Assembly (NCBI GenBank): GCA_002104895.1
Contig: MCFG01000320.1
Location: forward strand, 18,792-82,791
Direction of reading: 5' to 3'
Length of the DNA stretch: 64,000 bases
Source: Anaeromyces robustus
Taxonomy: Eukaryota; Neocallimastigomycota; Neocallimastigomycetes; Neocallimastigales; Neocallimastigaceae
Shown: piece after piece, positions 52,904 through 64,000 of the stretch
How positions within the stretch are numbered: position 1 is the stretch's first letter
Layout: every line of letters begins with the position of its first letter
Position numbers and translations under genes: made by a program
The notes under the pieces: model-generated
The model's input: only the letters and a program-made list of their open reading frames with translations
Databases searched by the model: none
Told to the model about the DNA's origin: nothing

Positions 52904-54674
52904 TCTTTTAAAATTAACATTTATTATTATATTATTTTTTTATTGAATTATATATATTAATTACATAAATTTCAAAGATTTTTTTTTTGGTTGTTATTAC
53001 ATTTATTACAATTTTTATTATATTGATTATTATTTTTTTAATATTAATATATTTATATCAATATTATTAAAATATACATATTATAAATATTATAAAAAGT
53101 TAGTATTTTTTTTTTTTTTTTTTTTTAAAAAAAATTATATATATATATATATATATTTTAATTATATTATATATTAATCTTTAATTTAATCTTTAATAAT
53201 GATTAAAAGTATGTACAATTTTTATTAAAAATAAAAGCTTTTATAATTCTATCGTTTGTGATCTCTTTAAAATATAATTATTCTATCTATTATTATTATT
53301 TTTATAATTACTATTTTAATAATGCAATTATTATATTTTTTGCACGTGTTTTCCATTTTAATTTCGAATTACAAATAATTCATAAAATTACATTTTTATT
53401 ATTTTATGTATATGCGATTTATATATCTTTATAGGTATACTTTAAAAATAATAAATTACTTCTATATAATAAATATTTTGTAAACATGTTGACATTAACA
53501 ATTTAATGTATCTTTATAATAAAATTTCAAAAAAATTAAATATAAATTAAAAAATTACCTCGAGATTTATTTTATTTAAAATTAACAATCAACAAAAGAA
53601 TTAAATTAATTATAATTAAAAGAAAAATTATTTATGAATTATAAATTCTTACTATAAATTGATGGAAATTTATTATTTAAACTATTAAATTATTACTTAA
53701 ATTCTTTGTTTTTTATTTTTATTAAAAATAAAAGTTTTTTTGCAAAAATTAAAAAAAAAAAAAAAAAAATTTAAAATATAAATTTAAATAAATTGATTAA
53801 AAATCGTTAATATAATAATATATTAAATCATATATTGCAATACAATATACATATTAAAATTAAATGAAATTTTAAAATTTTATTTTTAAAAATTTTCTTA
53901 TATTCATTATTTGAAAAATTATGATTTGTTTTAGTGATTGGTTAAAATAATATTTTTAATCAATCATATACATATTTTATATATTGATAATATATTATAT
54001 TTACATTAATTATATTTATTTCAATTGTTTATATTTTTTAAAAAATCTAAAGTATTATATATTTATTTTATTTATGACTATTATTCTTTGTCATTTAAAA
54101 AAAAATAAAGAAAAAATTTATTTTTGATCTTTACATGAATAATGTAATTACTATAAACTATACATACTTAAAATATATTTAAATTTTTAATTAGTTAAAT
54201 AATTTAATGTTATTCAAGAGAAATTATGCTATATAATTTGGTAATCTCTGAAAGACCATAAAATATTTTTTTAATAAATAATTAATATCCATATAATTCA
54301 TTTATATTTAATTTAATTTTTTAACAAGCAAACAAAAACTTATTTAAATCCTTTTAATCCTACTTTTAAAAAAAATTTTTTTTTTTATGGAACACAAATT
54401 GTCTTTTAAAAAATAATATTTTGTTTGTATTTTATTTTTATTTTTATTTTATTTTATTTTTATTTTTATTATATTTTTAAATTTTTGCAAAATATTCAAT
54501 TTCAATTGTTATTTTTTTATATTTTTGAGTTATCTAAAATTTGATATTCTAGCACTCTACAATTTTTTTATTAGAAATTATTTTCCAATTTTAATGTTTT
54601 TAAAACGATAATTATTTGATATCTCTTTATATATGAATTTATTTGAAATACTGAAATATCTAACAACTATTAAT
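52904..54674. other. AT-rich intergenic region
   Basis: Upstream of the Nopp140-like gene (-) and downstream of the pyrophosphatase (-). Contains poly-T and TA runs at about 53108-53157. No gene, RNA gene or unusual element recognised. Confidence 0.55.
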
Positions 54675-56435
54675 CTAGTTTGGGGTACCAGAAAGGAAGA
54701 ACCACTTGTCAACTGTTTATAATAATTATTGATAAAAATATAAATAAAAAAATAAATAATTTGTTTTATTAAAATATATTATTTTAAATATTTTAGTTGT
54801 ATTTAATTATTTATTAAATTAAGTAAATTATTTACCGGATGGATCAATTGGAGCTTCAGAGTATGGAGTAGCCTATATAAAAAAATTAAAATTTATAATT
54901 AAAATTTATTCAATATAGATATATAAAGATAAATTTATTATATAATAATTATTAATTATTACAGCTGGGATAGCAGAGTATTGGCTGTCATCAGCAGCAA
55001 CCTTGTATGGACTATCATCAACAGCAACATTGGCACTAATAAAATATAAAAAAAAAATTATAGGTATAATTTAAACAAAAGTAAATAAAAAATTTTCATT
55101 AAAAACAATTATTTTATTTACTATTTGATGATAATAATAAAATTACTTACACGCAAATATCGTAGTTGTCAGACTTAGATGGAATAGTCTTAGTAATTAA
55201 TCTCTTCCAAGCTTCGTGAGTTTCACTGATAACTTCATTAGCGTAAGCCTTGTTCTTAGCTTCACCGTTGAAAGCAAATTCATTTTCTGGCTTACCGTCT
55301 GGAATCTTGTAGATACGGAACCATTCGTTAGTAGCTTTAAGAAGACCTGGAAGGTGCTTTTCGACATCTTCAACATCTATTTTTTTATTATTAATTATAA
55401 AATTTATTTTATTAATAAATATTTTTTTTATTAAACTACTTCAATATTTTTATAATATATATATAAATTTTATTAAATATAAATTTTATTAATTTACCGT
55501 TTAACTTTGGAGCAAGTGGGTCATTAACATCAATGACAATAACCTTCCAATCAGTTTCACCTTCATCTAATAAAGCCATAATACCAAGAACCTTAACTTG
55601 TTTGACTTCACCACACTTGGCAACTCTTTCACCAATTTCAATTACATCTAATGGATCATTGTCACCTCTAGCCTTGGTGTCTGGGTGTTGTTGAGTTGGG
55701 TCTTCCCAAGTCTATATTTATTTATTTATTTTAATATGATTGTTTTATTTAATAAATTATCAAAATTAAATTATATATTTAATTAAAAAAAATATTATTT
55801 TTAAAAAACTTACTTGTGGGAAAGCACCATAGTTCCAGATGTAACCGTGGTGTGGGAAACAGTTTCTGACGAATCTAAGCTTACCCTTCTTGGTATCTTG
55901 CTTAATTGGGTTGAAGTAATCTTCCTTACTAATCTTTTTTTTTTAATAAAAAAAATAAACATAAAAAATAATATTAAAATCATATTTTTTACATATATAG
56001 TTGCTTTATTAAAATGAAATAAAATAAAATAAAATAAAATAAATTTATTCTCATAACAAAAAAGATATTAAATATATATATATGAAATATAATATTATAA
56101 TAGTTTATATATTTACTTCAGCCTTAGCATTAGTCCATCTTGGGATTTCAACAACCATGTTTAAGATGGTTTTTTCTTCGTTAACATAGAGAGGAATATC
56201 GTGGAATGGTGAAACAACCTTTCCATCCTTTTCTATTAAATTTTAATTATAAATAAATATTTATATACAAATAAGCATGAAAGGCATAATATTTCCAATT
56301 AATATATTTATTGCTTTTCTTTTCATTTGTTTGTTTATTTGTTTATTATTATTTCTTTTTCTTAAAAATCTTACCAATGAAAACTCTGTGTTCTAAGGTG
56401 AATCTTGGGTTAACGTAACGTGCAGTGTAAGTCAT
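54675..56435 (-). CDS. IPP1: Soluble family I inorganic pyrophosphatase
   Basis: Predicted 294-residue cytosolic enzyme that hydrolyses pyrophosphate to phosphate and so drives biosynthetic reactions. Eight minus-strand exons: 56435-56375, 56232-56117, 55933-55814, 55711-55498, 55376-55151, 55035-54963, 54872-54836, 54712-54675, in frame throughout. The N-terminus reads [20 protein letters not shown] as in yeast. Catalytic phrases are [20 protein letters not shown] and [12 protein letters not shown], with metal-binding Asp at 116, 118 and 121, then [11 protein letters not shown]. The final tiny exon encodes [11 protein letters not shown], matching the DKWFFISG tail of yeast pyrophosphatase, which is why it was preferred to stopping at PSGK in exon 7. 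The total is close to the 287 residues of the yeast enzyme. Codon use is richer in C- and G-ending codons (AAG, GTC, AAC, CAC) than neighbouring genes, as expected of a highly expressed gene. Confidence 0.97.
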
Positions 56436-57779
56436 TTTACTTTTTTTATTAAAACTATTATTATATAATAATGTTTTATTATGTTTTTGGTGTAAAGAGA
56501 AAGATTTTTTTGCTGTTGATTTTTTGATTCTTATTAAAAAATTCTTAAAAAAATTTTTTTTCATATTTTTCATTTCCTAAGCTTACTATTGGTGGAATCG
56601 AATTTCCTAATAAAATGTATTTAAATGTATAAACCATTGTATATTAAAGAACATATATAATATATGTAATATATATAATTGAATATATTAATAATATGAA
56701 TATCAATTTAAAATAATTTTAATTTATCAGTTAATTCATTTATGTAAAAAATATATAAAATTTCTACTGAATTCGAATTATTATTAATATTTATTATAAT
56801 TTAATATAATATACTGATTTATTTAAATATATTTATTAAATATATCATTATTTATTAAATAATTATTCTAAAATATTAAATGTATCATAATTGAAAATGA
56901 AAGATTATAATTGATTTAATCATCATTATATATTAATACATATTGTATTACAAACTGTACATTATATATAAAACGTATAACAGGCTAAAAAGACCAAAAT
57001 ATATTAATTAAACAAAGCAATTAAAATATTAAAAAAAAAGAAGTTGAAATTATTTATATAATGATATTGAGATTTTTTTGTTTTTTTTTTTTATTTTGAT
57101 TTTTTTCTCAATAATTTTAATAATTATTAAATTTTTATATTTATTGTAAAAATGATACATTGAAAAATTAAAAATTTACTTACAATTATTTTTTTTTTAT
57201 TTGAATTTTTTTATTATGTTTTATTTTTTTATTTGAATTTTTATTATATAATTATTTATTTTTTTTTACTTTATTATTATTTTATAATTATTATATTATT
57301 TTTTTATTTTCTTTATTATTATTACTTTTTATATTCTTTATTATTATTTTTATTATTTATTTGAATTTTTATTTGAATTTTTATTTGAATTTTTATTTGA
57401 ATTTTTATTTGAATTTTTATTTATTTTTTTATTTTATTATTTTATTTTTATTATATTTTTTTTTTTTTTGAAATTTTAAATATATTTTATTTATTTTTTT
57501 TTTATTTTAACTATTTATAATATAATAGTATTTTTAATTGATTAATAAGTACGACATATTTTAAAATAATTTCATTTAAATATATTTTTTTATATTATTA
57601 ATTTATTATTTTAAAATAAGTCAATAAATAAAAAAGATAAAGATAGTATTATGAAAATTAAAAAAAAAAAATAAAAGAAAATAAAAAAGAAAAAAGATAT
57701 TGCACTATTTATAGATGTAGATACTATAGAAATAAAATTTACAGTATTTAAAACATTTTAGTAGCTAATAAATAATATA

Positions 57780-57821
<42 letters not shown>

Positions 57822-58540
57822 ATAATACAAAACTGTTAATTAATTTACTGCATTAATATGTTAATATCTTTTATGAGTTTAATAAAAAAAAAAGTATATA
57901 ATATATACATAGAAATAATATTGTATATTATATTATTCATACATAAATCTAGTTAATTCGAATCTGAATAAAATTTGATTAAGTGTTAACTTTATTTAAA
58001 TGCATCATTAAAATTGTAACTCTAAATATATTAAAAATATAGAAAAATGATATATTATATAATAACGATAAAACAAAATTAACAAAAAAAAAAAAAAAAA
58101 AGATAGATTCAAATCAATATTATATATTCAATAGATAAAATAATTATAAAAAATATTATAATGAAAAAAGGAAAAATAAAATAATAATGATATTAAATAT
58201 TACAATTTTTCTTATTCAATAATTAAAAAGAAGAAATAAAAATTTAAAAAAAATTTATATTATGATTATTAAAGTTTACTTTTAGAAATACAACTTTATA
58301 ATATTCAAAAGTATTTAAATTTTTATATATTTAAAATTTTAAAAAAAAATAAAAATTGCTTTTTTAATAATCTTATTAATACTAAATTATATATAAAGAT
58401 TTTTCAAATAATATTAAAAAAAAATAATTAAAAAATATTTTATTATTAATATTAATTGAAAAAAAAAATGATAATATTTATATGAAATCAAGCCTTTTTT
58501 TATTAAAGATTTAAATTTCTGTATTTTTTATAAATGTAAT
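56436..58540. other. 2.1-kb AT-rich divergent intergenic region
   Basis: Lies between the pyrophosphatase start (-) and the endonuclease/phosphatase-fold gene (+). It should hold both promoters, including a strong one for pyrophosphatase, but no motif stands out. Contains the 12-bp repeat listed separately and poly-A runs at about 57784-57819 and 58083-58100. Confidence 0.55.
57360..57419. repeat. 12-bp tandem repeat, five copies
   Basis: Five exact head-to-tail copies of TTTGAATTTTTA. Single scattered copies of the same phrase occur upstream at about 57200 and 57230-57245. Confidence 0.95.
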
Positions 58541-59556
58541 ATGAAGAGTGATTTTAATATAACAGCTAATAATGATACTAAAAGTATGGTTATATTATTT
58601 ATTCAAAAATTTTAAATAATTTATTATTTTTTATTTTTAAACTATCATTTTGTTAAAATTGAATTAATTATTTCTTAAAATGGTATAATTAGTTTTTACT
58701 ATATAAAGTACATTTAATAATTATTTTTAAATTTTTTTTATTAATATACAAAATAAAATAAATATTTTATTTTTGTGTTGATTAATATTTTGGTGATATT
58801 TATCAACACTTAATATTTAATTCTATAATAAAATTATTATTATAATTATTTTTAATTTTTTATTTATTATTAAATATATATGTAGTATTTTCATTATTAT
58901 ATATATAATTCATTTACTTCATTTATGTAATTCTTCATTATTTATTAATTTAAAATGAATTCTTTCTTTTTTTTTTTTTTTAAAAAATAAAATACAGACG
59001 TTAAAATTCTTACATTAAATACATTTATAAGACCTCCTTTTATATCAACTAAAAATAAGGATTTTCGAGATGAGAGAATTGAATTACTTGGTGAAATGAT
59101 ATTTCAATATTATGACATAATAACATTTCAAGAAATGTTTTCATTTTTATCTAGTCGAGTTGAACATGTAATTGAAATAGCTAAAAATTATGGTTTAATT
59201 TATCACTGTCGAACGCCTAAAAATTCTTTCTGGAAATTTGCATCTGACGGAGGTTTATTAATATTATCAAAATATCCTATAGTTGAATTTGATATTCAAA
59301 AGTAAAATATAATAAATAGATTTAAATAATAATCATAAAAAATATAAATATAAATACTAATAATAATAAAATTTTATAACAATAATGATAATAATAAATA
59401 ATTTATAAATATGAAAAATAAAAATGAACATCGTTAGACTTATAAGAGGTATTCACGGAGACTAGTATGTACCGATATTAATTATTATTTTTTTTATATA
59501 TATACATTTATATGTTCATTTATTTAGTCACTTCTCTAACTTATTTATTTACATAT

Positions 59557-59627
<71 letters not shown>

Positions 59628-60591
59628 TTATTATTTATTTATTTATTTATCTTCTTCTATCATTCTATATTGATTATATAAAAATTCTAACAAATTGATG
59701 TATAATAATAAATTTAAAAATAAAATAAATTATAAAAATAATAATAATAACAATTATAAAAAAAGTTTTTCCGAAAAAAGTGTTATATACGCGAAAATTG
59801 AAATTTTTCCTGAACGATATTTACATATTTTTACTACACATGTTCAAGCATCTTATTCAAATTATCCACATGTCGATCAATCAAAATCAGTAAGAATAAG
59901 ATTTACTCAGTTAACAGAAATTAGAAATTTTATTTATAAAAAAACCTTAAATTCAAATATTTCAGAACCTATATTTCTTTTAGGTGATTTAAATGTGAAT
60001 AGTAGATTATATGAAAAGGATAGTAATTTATCATCAAAAGAATATAAAATAATGATGGATATATTTAAAGGTAAAAGATCTTTTTATCATCCTTCTATTG
60101 ATATATGTGGTTTTTTATGTGGTTGGTGTTGCGATCATTGTAAAATCAAAAGAATTAAATGTTATCCAGACGAAAACGATGAATTAAATAAACTATTTAA
60201 AGTATATGATATGGTAAAATATTATTTAAATTATCATCCCAATACCTCGTGTAAATTATTTTCAAAAAAGTATTATAAAGAAAATGATATCATTAAAGTA
60301 AAAAAATCATTAGATTATATATTTTTATTTAATAGAAAAAATACTTCTTTAAATTGTAGTTTGGAACAGCTTCCTCCGGAAAAAGAAATGAAAATGAATA
60401 TATCTAGTAGTAAAGAATCTAATAATAATAAATATTTGAAAAATAAAAAGGATGAACATAATATATTCACTATACCAACAAATGATACTAGTGGCGATAT
60501 ACTATCAAATCACAACAATATAAATACAAAAAATGATGTCCCTATCTTAAAATCTAATATTACTAATACTTCTATTAATATTACCACTACC

Positions 60592-60625
<34 letters not shown>

Positions 60626-60975
60626 ATAGTAATAATAATAATAATTATAATAATAATACAACTTCTAATTCTACAATTACTACTAACACAACTACTAATA
60701 TTACCAATAATGATATACTATCGGAAAATATAAATCAAACTAATATTAATGAATATTTTATTTCAGATTCCATATCCACTATCAATAAAATTAAATTAAA
60801 TATTGATAATATAAATCATAATTCCAAAGAAAATATATACGATTACTTTCGATCTACTAAAAATTATTTTAAAATTACAAATTTAAAATTAGAAAAATTT
60901 AAAGTAAAAAATCAACCTTTTAATTATTTATCAGATCATTATGGAATAGGAATAAATATTGATATTTATAATTGA
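58541..60975 (+). CDS. Endonuclease/exonuclease/phosphatase-fold hydrolase, sphingomyelinase-like
   Basis: Predicted 518-residue enzyme. Exons: 58541-58583, 58998-59301, 59766-60975. Exon 1 (14 codons) is the least certain. It was chosen because it gives an open start and the right phase. The DNase I-like fold is clear: LTLNTFIRPPF (N22), IITFQEMF (E60), SDGGLLILSKYPI, IFTTHVQA (H141), FLLGDLNVN (D190, N192), SLDYIFLF, and the terminal SDHYGIGI (H507). The TFIRPP and GGLLILSKYPI phrases recall neutral sphingomyelinases and their amoebal relatives, so phospholipid or sphingomyelin cleavage is the favoured guess, with nuclease or inositol-phosphatase activity as alternatives. A cysteine cluster, CGFLCGWCCDHCKIKRIKC, lies around 230-250. 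An Asn/Thr-rich low-complexity insert of roughly 150 residues, including a poly-Thr run, sits between LDYIF and SDHYG. No signal peptide is visible with this start. Confidence 0.7.
59560..59650. repeat. (TTTA)n tract in intron
   Basis: About twenty-two TTTA units in the second intron of the sphingomyelinase-like gene. Confidence 0.9.
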
Positions 60976-62175
60976 TATAAAGAATTTTATTTTAAATTAT
61001 ATTATATTTGGTTAGATAATGAATGCATGATATAGTTCTTTTTTTTTTTTTTATTACTTTTAAATGTCATTATTCTTACATATACACTACTTATTTAATA
61101 TTTAATTTTTTTATTATCAGTTAGTTTATTAATATCTAATTTATTAAATCATTTTCTCATTAAATACTTATTCATTCATTTTATATTTATTTATTCATTT
61201 TATACTTGCATATTTATTTATTTATTCATATAATTAAATATAAATATATCTACAATTTCATTGCTATATCAATATGATTAAAAAATATGATATAAAAAAT
61301 ACTGTTTAATTTATCATTATGTAATAATGATAAATTAAAGGATCATAAAAATATATAAACAATATAAAATAAATAAATAAAAAATAATAAAAAATAAAAA
61401 TAAAAAAAAAAAACTTTAAAATAATAATTTTATAAATTATTATTACTAGTTAAATAATAGTAATAATAATAAAGAATAAGAATAAATTTTATTAAATCCT
61501 TACAAGTCTCATAATTCATTAATAATAATAATTTTTTTGGTGGTGAAAAAATCTTATCAAATTATAAAATAATTCCTCTTCTGAGGACCTGTACTTCCAT
61601 TCATTTGGAATGCTCAGAAGAGGGTAAATGCCTGTCGATACATGGCGACGTTAAGGGCATTTTATGAAGTCTCCTCAATAATTGTTCTTTCTTCTAATAA
61701 TATGTATAAGCTGGATATGCAGGAAATGAGATATTTGTATTTTCTTTTAAATTTATCTTTCATGTATTTCTGTATATTATCACTGTATGAATCTATTGTA
61801 ATTGCTTTAATTATTGTATGAGCTTGATTCACTCAAAAGCATGTGCTTATACTTTATTAGAATTTAGAATAGTTATTTTTGAGTTCTTCACCTTTAACTT
61901 TTTTTTTAATTTTCATGAATTTAAGAATTTACAAGATTTCAAATATATTTACATTCGCAAAAAGAGATTTTTATAACAACTATCAATATTCTACAAGTGT
62001 TTTTATAATAGAGTAAAGAAGATAAACAATTGATAAATTTAAACAAAAGAAAAAAAAAAAAAGAAAAAATTTACATTCAGTTATTACTAGTCTACATTTT
62101 TAACTCGATTTTTTTAGTTTAGTACTTTCATTTTACTTTTTTTATTTTTTTCATCAATATTAAATATAGATCATA
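60976..62175. other. Intergenic region and probable LINE 5' leader
   Basis: To about 61540 this is ordinary AT-rich DNA, the 3' flank of the sphingomyelinase-like gene. From about 61560 base composition shifts to much higher G+C, and paired inverted repeats appear (listed separately). The less AT-rich character continues to the LINE start codon at 62176, so the stretch may be the element's 5' untranslated region. Confidence 0.5.
61575..61661 (+). ncRNA. Candidate structured RNA upstream of LINE ORF
   Basis: Two adjacent nested hairpins in a local G+C island. The first has a perfect 11-bp stem, CCTCTTCTGAG (61575-61585) with CTCAGAAGAGG (61613-61623), enclosing an inner TTCCA/TGGAA stem (61595-61599, 61606-61610). 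The second pairs AATGCC (61627-61632) with GGCATT (61656-61661) and encloses GTCG/CGAC (61634-61637, 61646-61649). No tRNA, 5S or recognised ribozyme core was identified. The strand is assumed from the downstream ORF. It may be a LINE 5' UTR structure. Confidence 0.4.
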
Positions 62176-64000
62176 ATGGTACGAAATTTTTATAATAGTA
62201 ACGAAAATAGCAATGTTTTTGTTCGTGGATTCCGCTGTTATGGAACTGATATTAACAACACTAGCATTATCTTCATCAATGGCCTTCACTCATGGACCAA
62301 TGCATATATGATGGATTTTCTGGAATCAAATCTTAAGGAATTCAACAAGTACATTCTTTCAGTTAAACGATCTATGTGTTCTAGAGGTTGGTATTTTAGG
62401 ATCAAAGTTTTATCATCTGACTTTAAATTCGATGATTTCAAATAGAAATTTGTATCATATATCTCAAATGCTAGCTTGTCGTATAGTAATTGCACTCATT
62501 ATATTCGTAAAAGGTCACTTCAACAGATCAGAAATCAACTATTTTCTCCTTCAACAAACTTTAATGATTCAATTAATAACCAAAGTAATTCTACAACAAA
62601 CTTAAATGATTCAATTAATAACCAAAGTAAGTCTACAACAAACTTAAATGATTCAATCAATAACCAAAGAAATTCTACAACAAACTTAAATGATTCAATT
62701 AATAACCAAAGTAATTCTACTACAACATCCTCACAATCTAATACTTCAGATTCTTTCCAACGCAACTCATTAGTTAGTATACACTCTAATCTCAACTCTC
62801 TTAATTCTATCAAAGATAAGTTTACTTTTTGTCTCAGTTGGAATACCAATGGATGGAACCACGAAAAGAAAGATAGTATCGAATACTTTATCACATTATT
62901 CAAACCTCTTTTTCTCTGTTTTCAAGAAACAAAGAACGGTTCTGGTGCCAATAGTAGTCAACCATGTAAAGTCACTATTCCCAATTACCGATATTTTGTT
63001 AGAAGAGCCGTTGATAGTATTCCAGGCATGAGAGGTTTATTTTTAGGTTATCATAAATCTTGTCAAGCAATACTTGAAGAGAATTCATTTAATTACATTA
63101 TTTCCTTAACTAATTATAATATATACGACTCTAAATGCTCTGTTGGAAATGTATATATCCCTGTCAGCTCTCATTCTACACAAGTGAAGTGTGCTTTAGC
63201 AGAAGTTATTGATTGGCTTAATATTCATCGTGATCATGCTTCTATTCTTGTTGGGGATTTTAACATGAAAACAGTGGACCTTGAAGAAAAAATATCACCG
63301 ATTAATGGTTGGATAATTTTACCTCTCAATAGTTCAAGAATCTCTTGGGTTCAAGGTAATTTATCTTCAGATATTGATCATGCTTTGGTTAATTATAAAA
63401 TGTTGAACCTTATATCTTATGCTTCCTTTATTGATTATCACCCAGTCTCTGATCATAAACCAATGTTAGTATATTGTAAGAAAAATTTTGTTGATCTCTC
63501 CTTTACTCACCCAAAAAAGGTTGTTCGATGGAATAGAATTCGCTGTAAGGAAATGAAAAACGATATTGTTGACAATAACAAGTTTGCTATTTTAAATAAT
63601 GAGATCTTTAATAATCCTTCTCTTTCTATTGATGATCTAGTTGATAAGTTTATTAATACTTCTAATTCAATTGCAGAGGACCTTGAAATTACATCTTCTA
63701 CTGAAATTAGGAAATCAATGTTCCATATGTCACGTAATATTTACTGTCTTCAAAGAATCAAAAGCTTGAAGTATCGACAAATTAAAAAGAGCCATTTGGA
63801 TTATGAACCTAATCAATTTATTATCCTTGTTGCATCTTATAATAAATTATGCCAATCTATTCATAAAAAATGTAATGAATTTAGAAGACAAAACTATTTA
63901 TTTTGGATTAAAGTAGGCTGCGAGGCTACCTTAAAAAATGACAGCAGAAAATCATGGTCATGGATTAAGAAGAATATTAAAAATAACAATCCAGGAAGTT
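62176..64000 (+). mobile_element. LINE-type retrotransposon ORF, 5' part, with in-frame TAG
   Basis: One reading frame runs from the ATG at 62176 to the window edge, broken only by TAG at 62443-62445 (codon 90). Before the stop, an 89-codon segment (FINGLHSWTNAYMMDFLESN, KYILSVKRSMCSRGWYFRIK) has a beta-alpha-beta look reminiscent of the RNA-binding domains of LINE ORF1 proteins. After the stop come four 14-residue repeats and then an apurinic/apyrimidinic-type endonuclease. Its motifs are SWNTNGWN, FQET, VGDFNM (near 63250), DIDHALV and SDHKPMLV (near 63448), followed by basic spacer sequence such as VVRWNRIRCKEMK. The order is that of LINEs that nick their target before reverse transcription. 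The reverse transcriptase should follow beyond 64000. Composition is clearly less AT-rich than host genes. Whether the TAG is a mutation, a readthrough site or a boundary between two proteins cannot be settled here. Confidence 0.85.
62557..62724 (+). repeat. Four 42-bp in-frame repeats in the LINE ORF
   Basis: Units at 62557-62598, 62599-62640, 62641-62682 and 62683-62724. Each encodes a 14-residue phrase close to NLNDSINNQSNSTT, with single changes (F for L, K for N, R for S). The length is a multiple of three, so copy-number change would keep the frame. They form a Ser/Thr/Asn linker between the N-terminal segment and the endonuclease. Confidence 0.95.

Noticed and set aside
50436-52946. 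Plus-strand 836-codon open frame opposite the Nopp140-like gene
   Set aside because: It is the antisense of Ser-Asp codon repeats and lacks any non-repetitive domain. The minus strand has the conserved SRP40 C-terminal exons.
58684-58997. Alternative first exon for the sphingomyelinase-like gene at the ATG near 58680
   Set aside because: ATG followed directly by GTATAA gives phase 0, which puts a stop a few codons into the next exon.
61581-61623. Possible hammerhead ribozyme (CTGAGGA followed downstream by GAA)
   Set aside because: The bases that would form the core are themselves inside the 11-bp stem, and no stem II can form between them.

Overview
The window is a eukaryotic nuclear segment with extremely AT-rich intergenic DNA and introns, long simple-sequence tracts, asparagine- and serine-rich low-complexity protein regions, and genes cut by many short GT-AG introns. 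These traits, together with fungal-type proteins (an Srp40-like nucleolar protein, a yeast-like inorganic pyrophosphatase tail, a LIM-binding/SEUSS-type adaptor) and LINE-type retroelements, fit an anaerobic gut fungus (Neocallimastigomycota) best. This is an inference from style and gene content. A dictyostelid-like AT-rich protist is the main alternative.

Layout. 1.7-5.9 kb (+): a Cdh1/Fizzy-related activator of the anaphase-promoting complex with a very long disordered N-terminus. 7.1-8.6 kb (-): a small divergent Cdc7-like protein kinase. 11.9-17.6 kb (+): the replicative helicase subunit MCM4 in 18 exons. 21.9-23.5 kb (+): the Golgi GTPase Rab6/Ypt6, including an 8-nt microexon. 24.1-25.0 kb (+): a decayed LINE 3' end. 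26.2-31.4 kb (-): a glutamine-rich LIM-domain-binding (LDB/SEUSS-type) transcriptional adaptor. 31.4-36.9 kb: a gene desert. 36.9-40.1 kb (+): a SET-domain protein with an N-terminal hydrophobic segment. 41.6-45.5 kb (-): a 1302-residue acidic, poly-Asn, coiled-coil orphan. 46.2-47.0 kb (+): a LURP-one-related/scramblase-like protein. 48.0-48.8 kb (-): a second decayed LINE 3' end. 49.9-52.9 kb (-): a Nopp140/Srp40 homologue made mostly of Ser-Asp repeats. 54.7-56.4 kb (-): cytosolic inorganic pyrophosphatase. 58.5-61.0 kb (+): an endonuclease/exonuclease/phosphatase-fold enzyme, possibly sphingomyelinase-like. 62.2-64.0 kb (+): the 5' part of a LINE with an apurinic-type endonuclease domain, an in-frame TAG near its start, and its reverse transcriptase beyond the window edge.

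Exon models were built by hand from reading-frame continuity, GT-AG borders and remembered family sequence patterns. Every multi-exon model closes in frame. The first 17 kb hold three cell-cycle genes in a row: an APC/C activator, a Cdc7-like kinase and MCM4, the classical Cdc7 substrate complex. The remaining host genes look like ordinary housekeeping or signalling genes. No CRISPR array, bacterial operon, tRNA or rRNA was seen. The most unusual items are the reading-frame-interrupted LINE with a structured upstream island, the kinase lacking two canonical catalytic-loop residues, the Rab6 microexon, and several exact 60-odd-bp tandem duplications.
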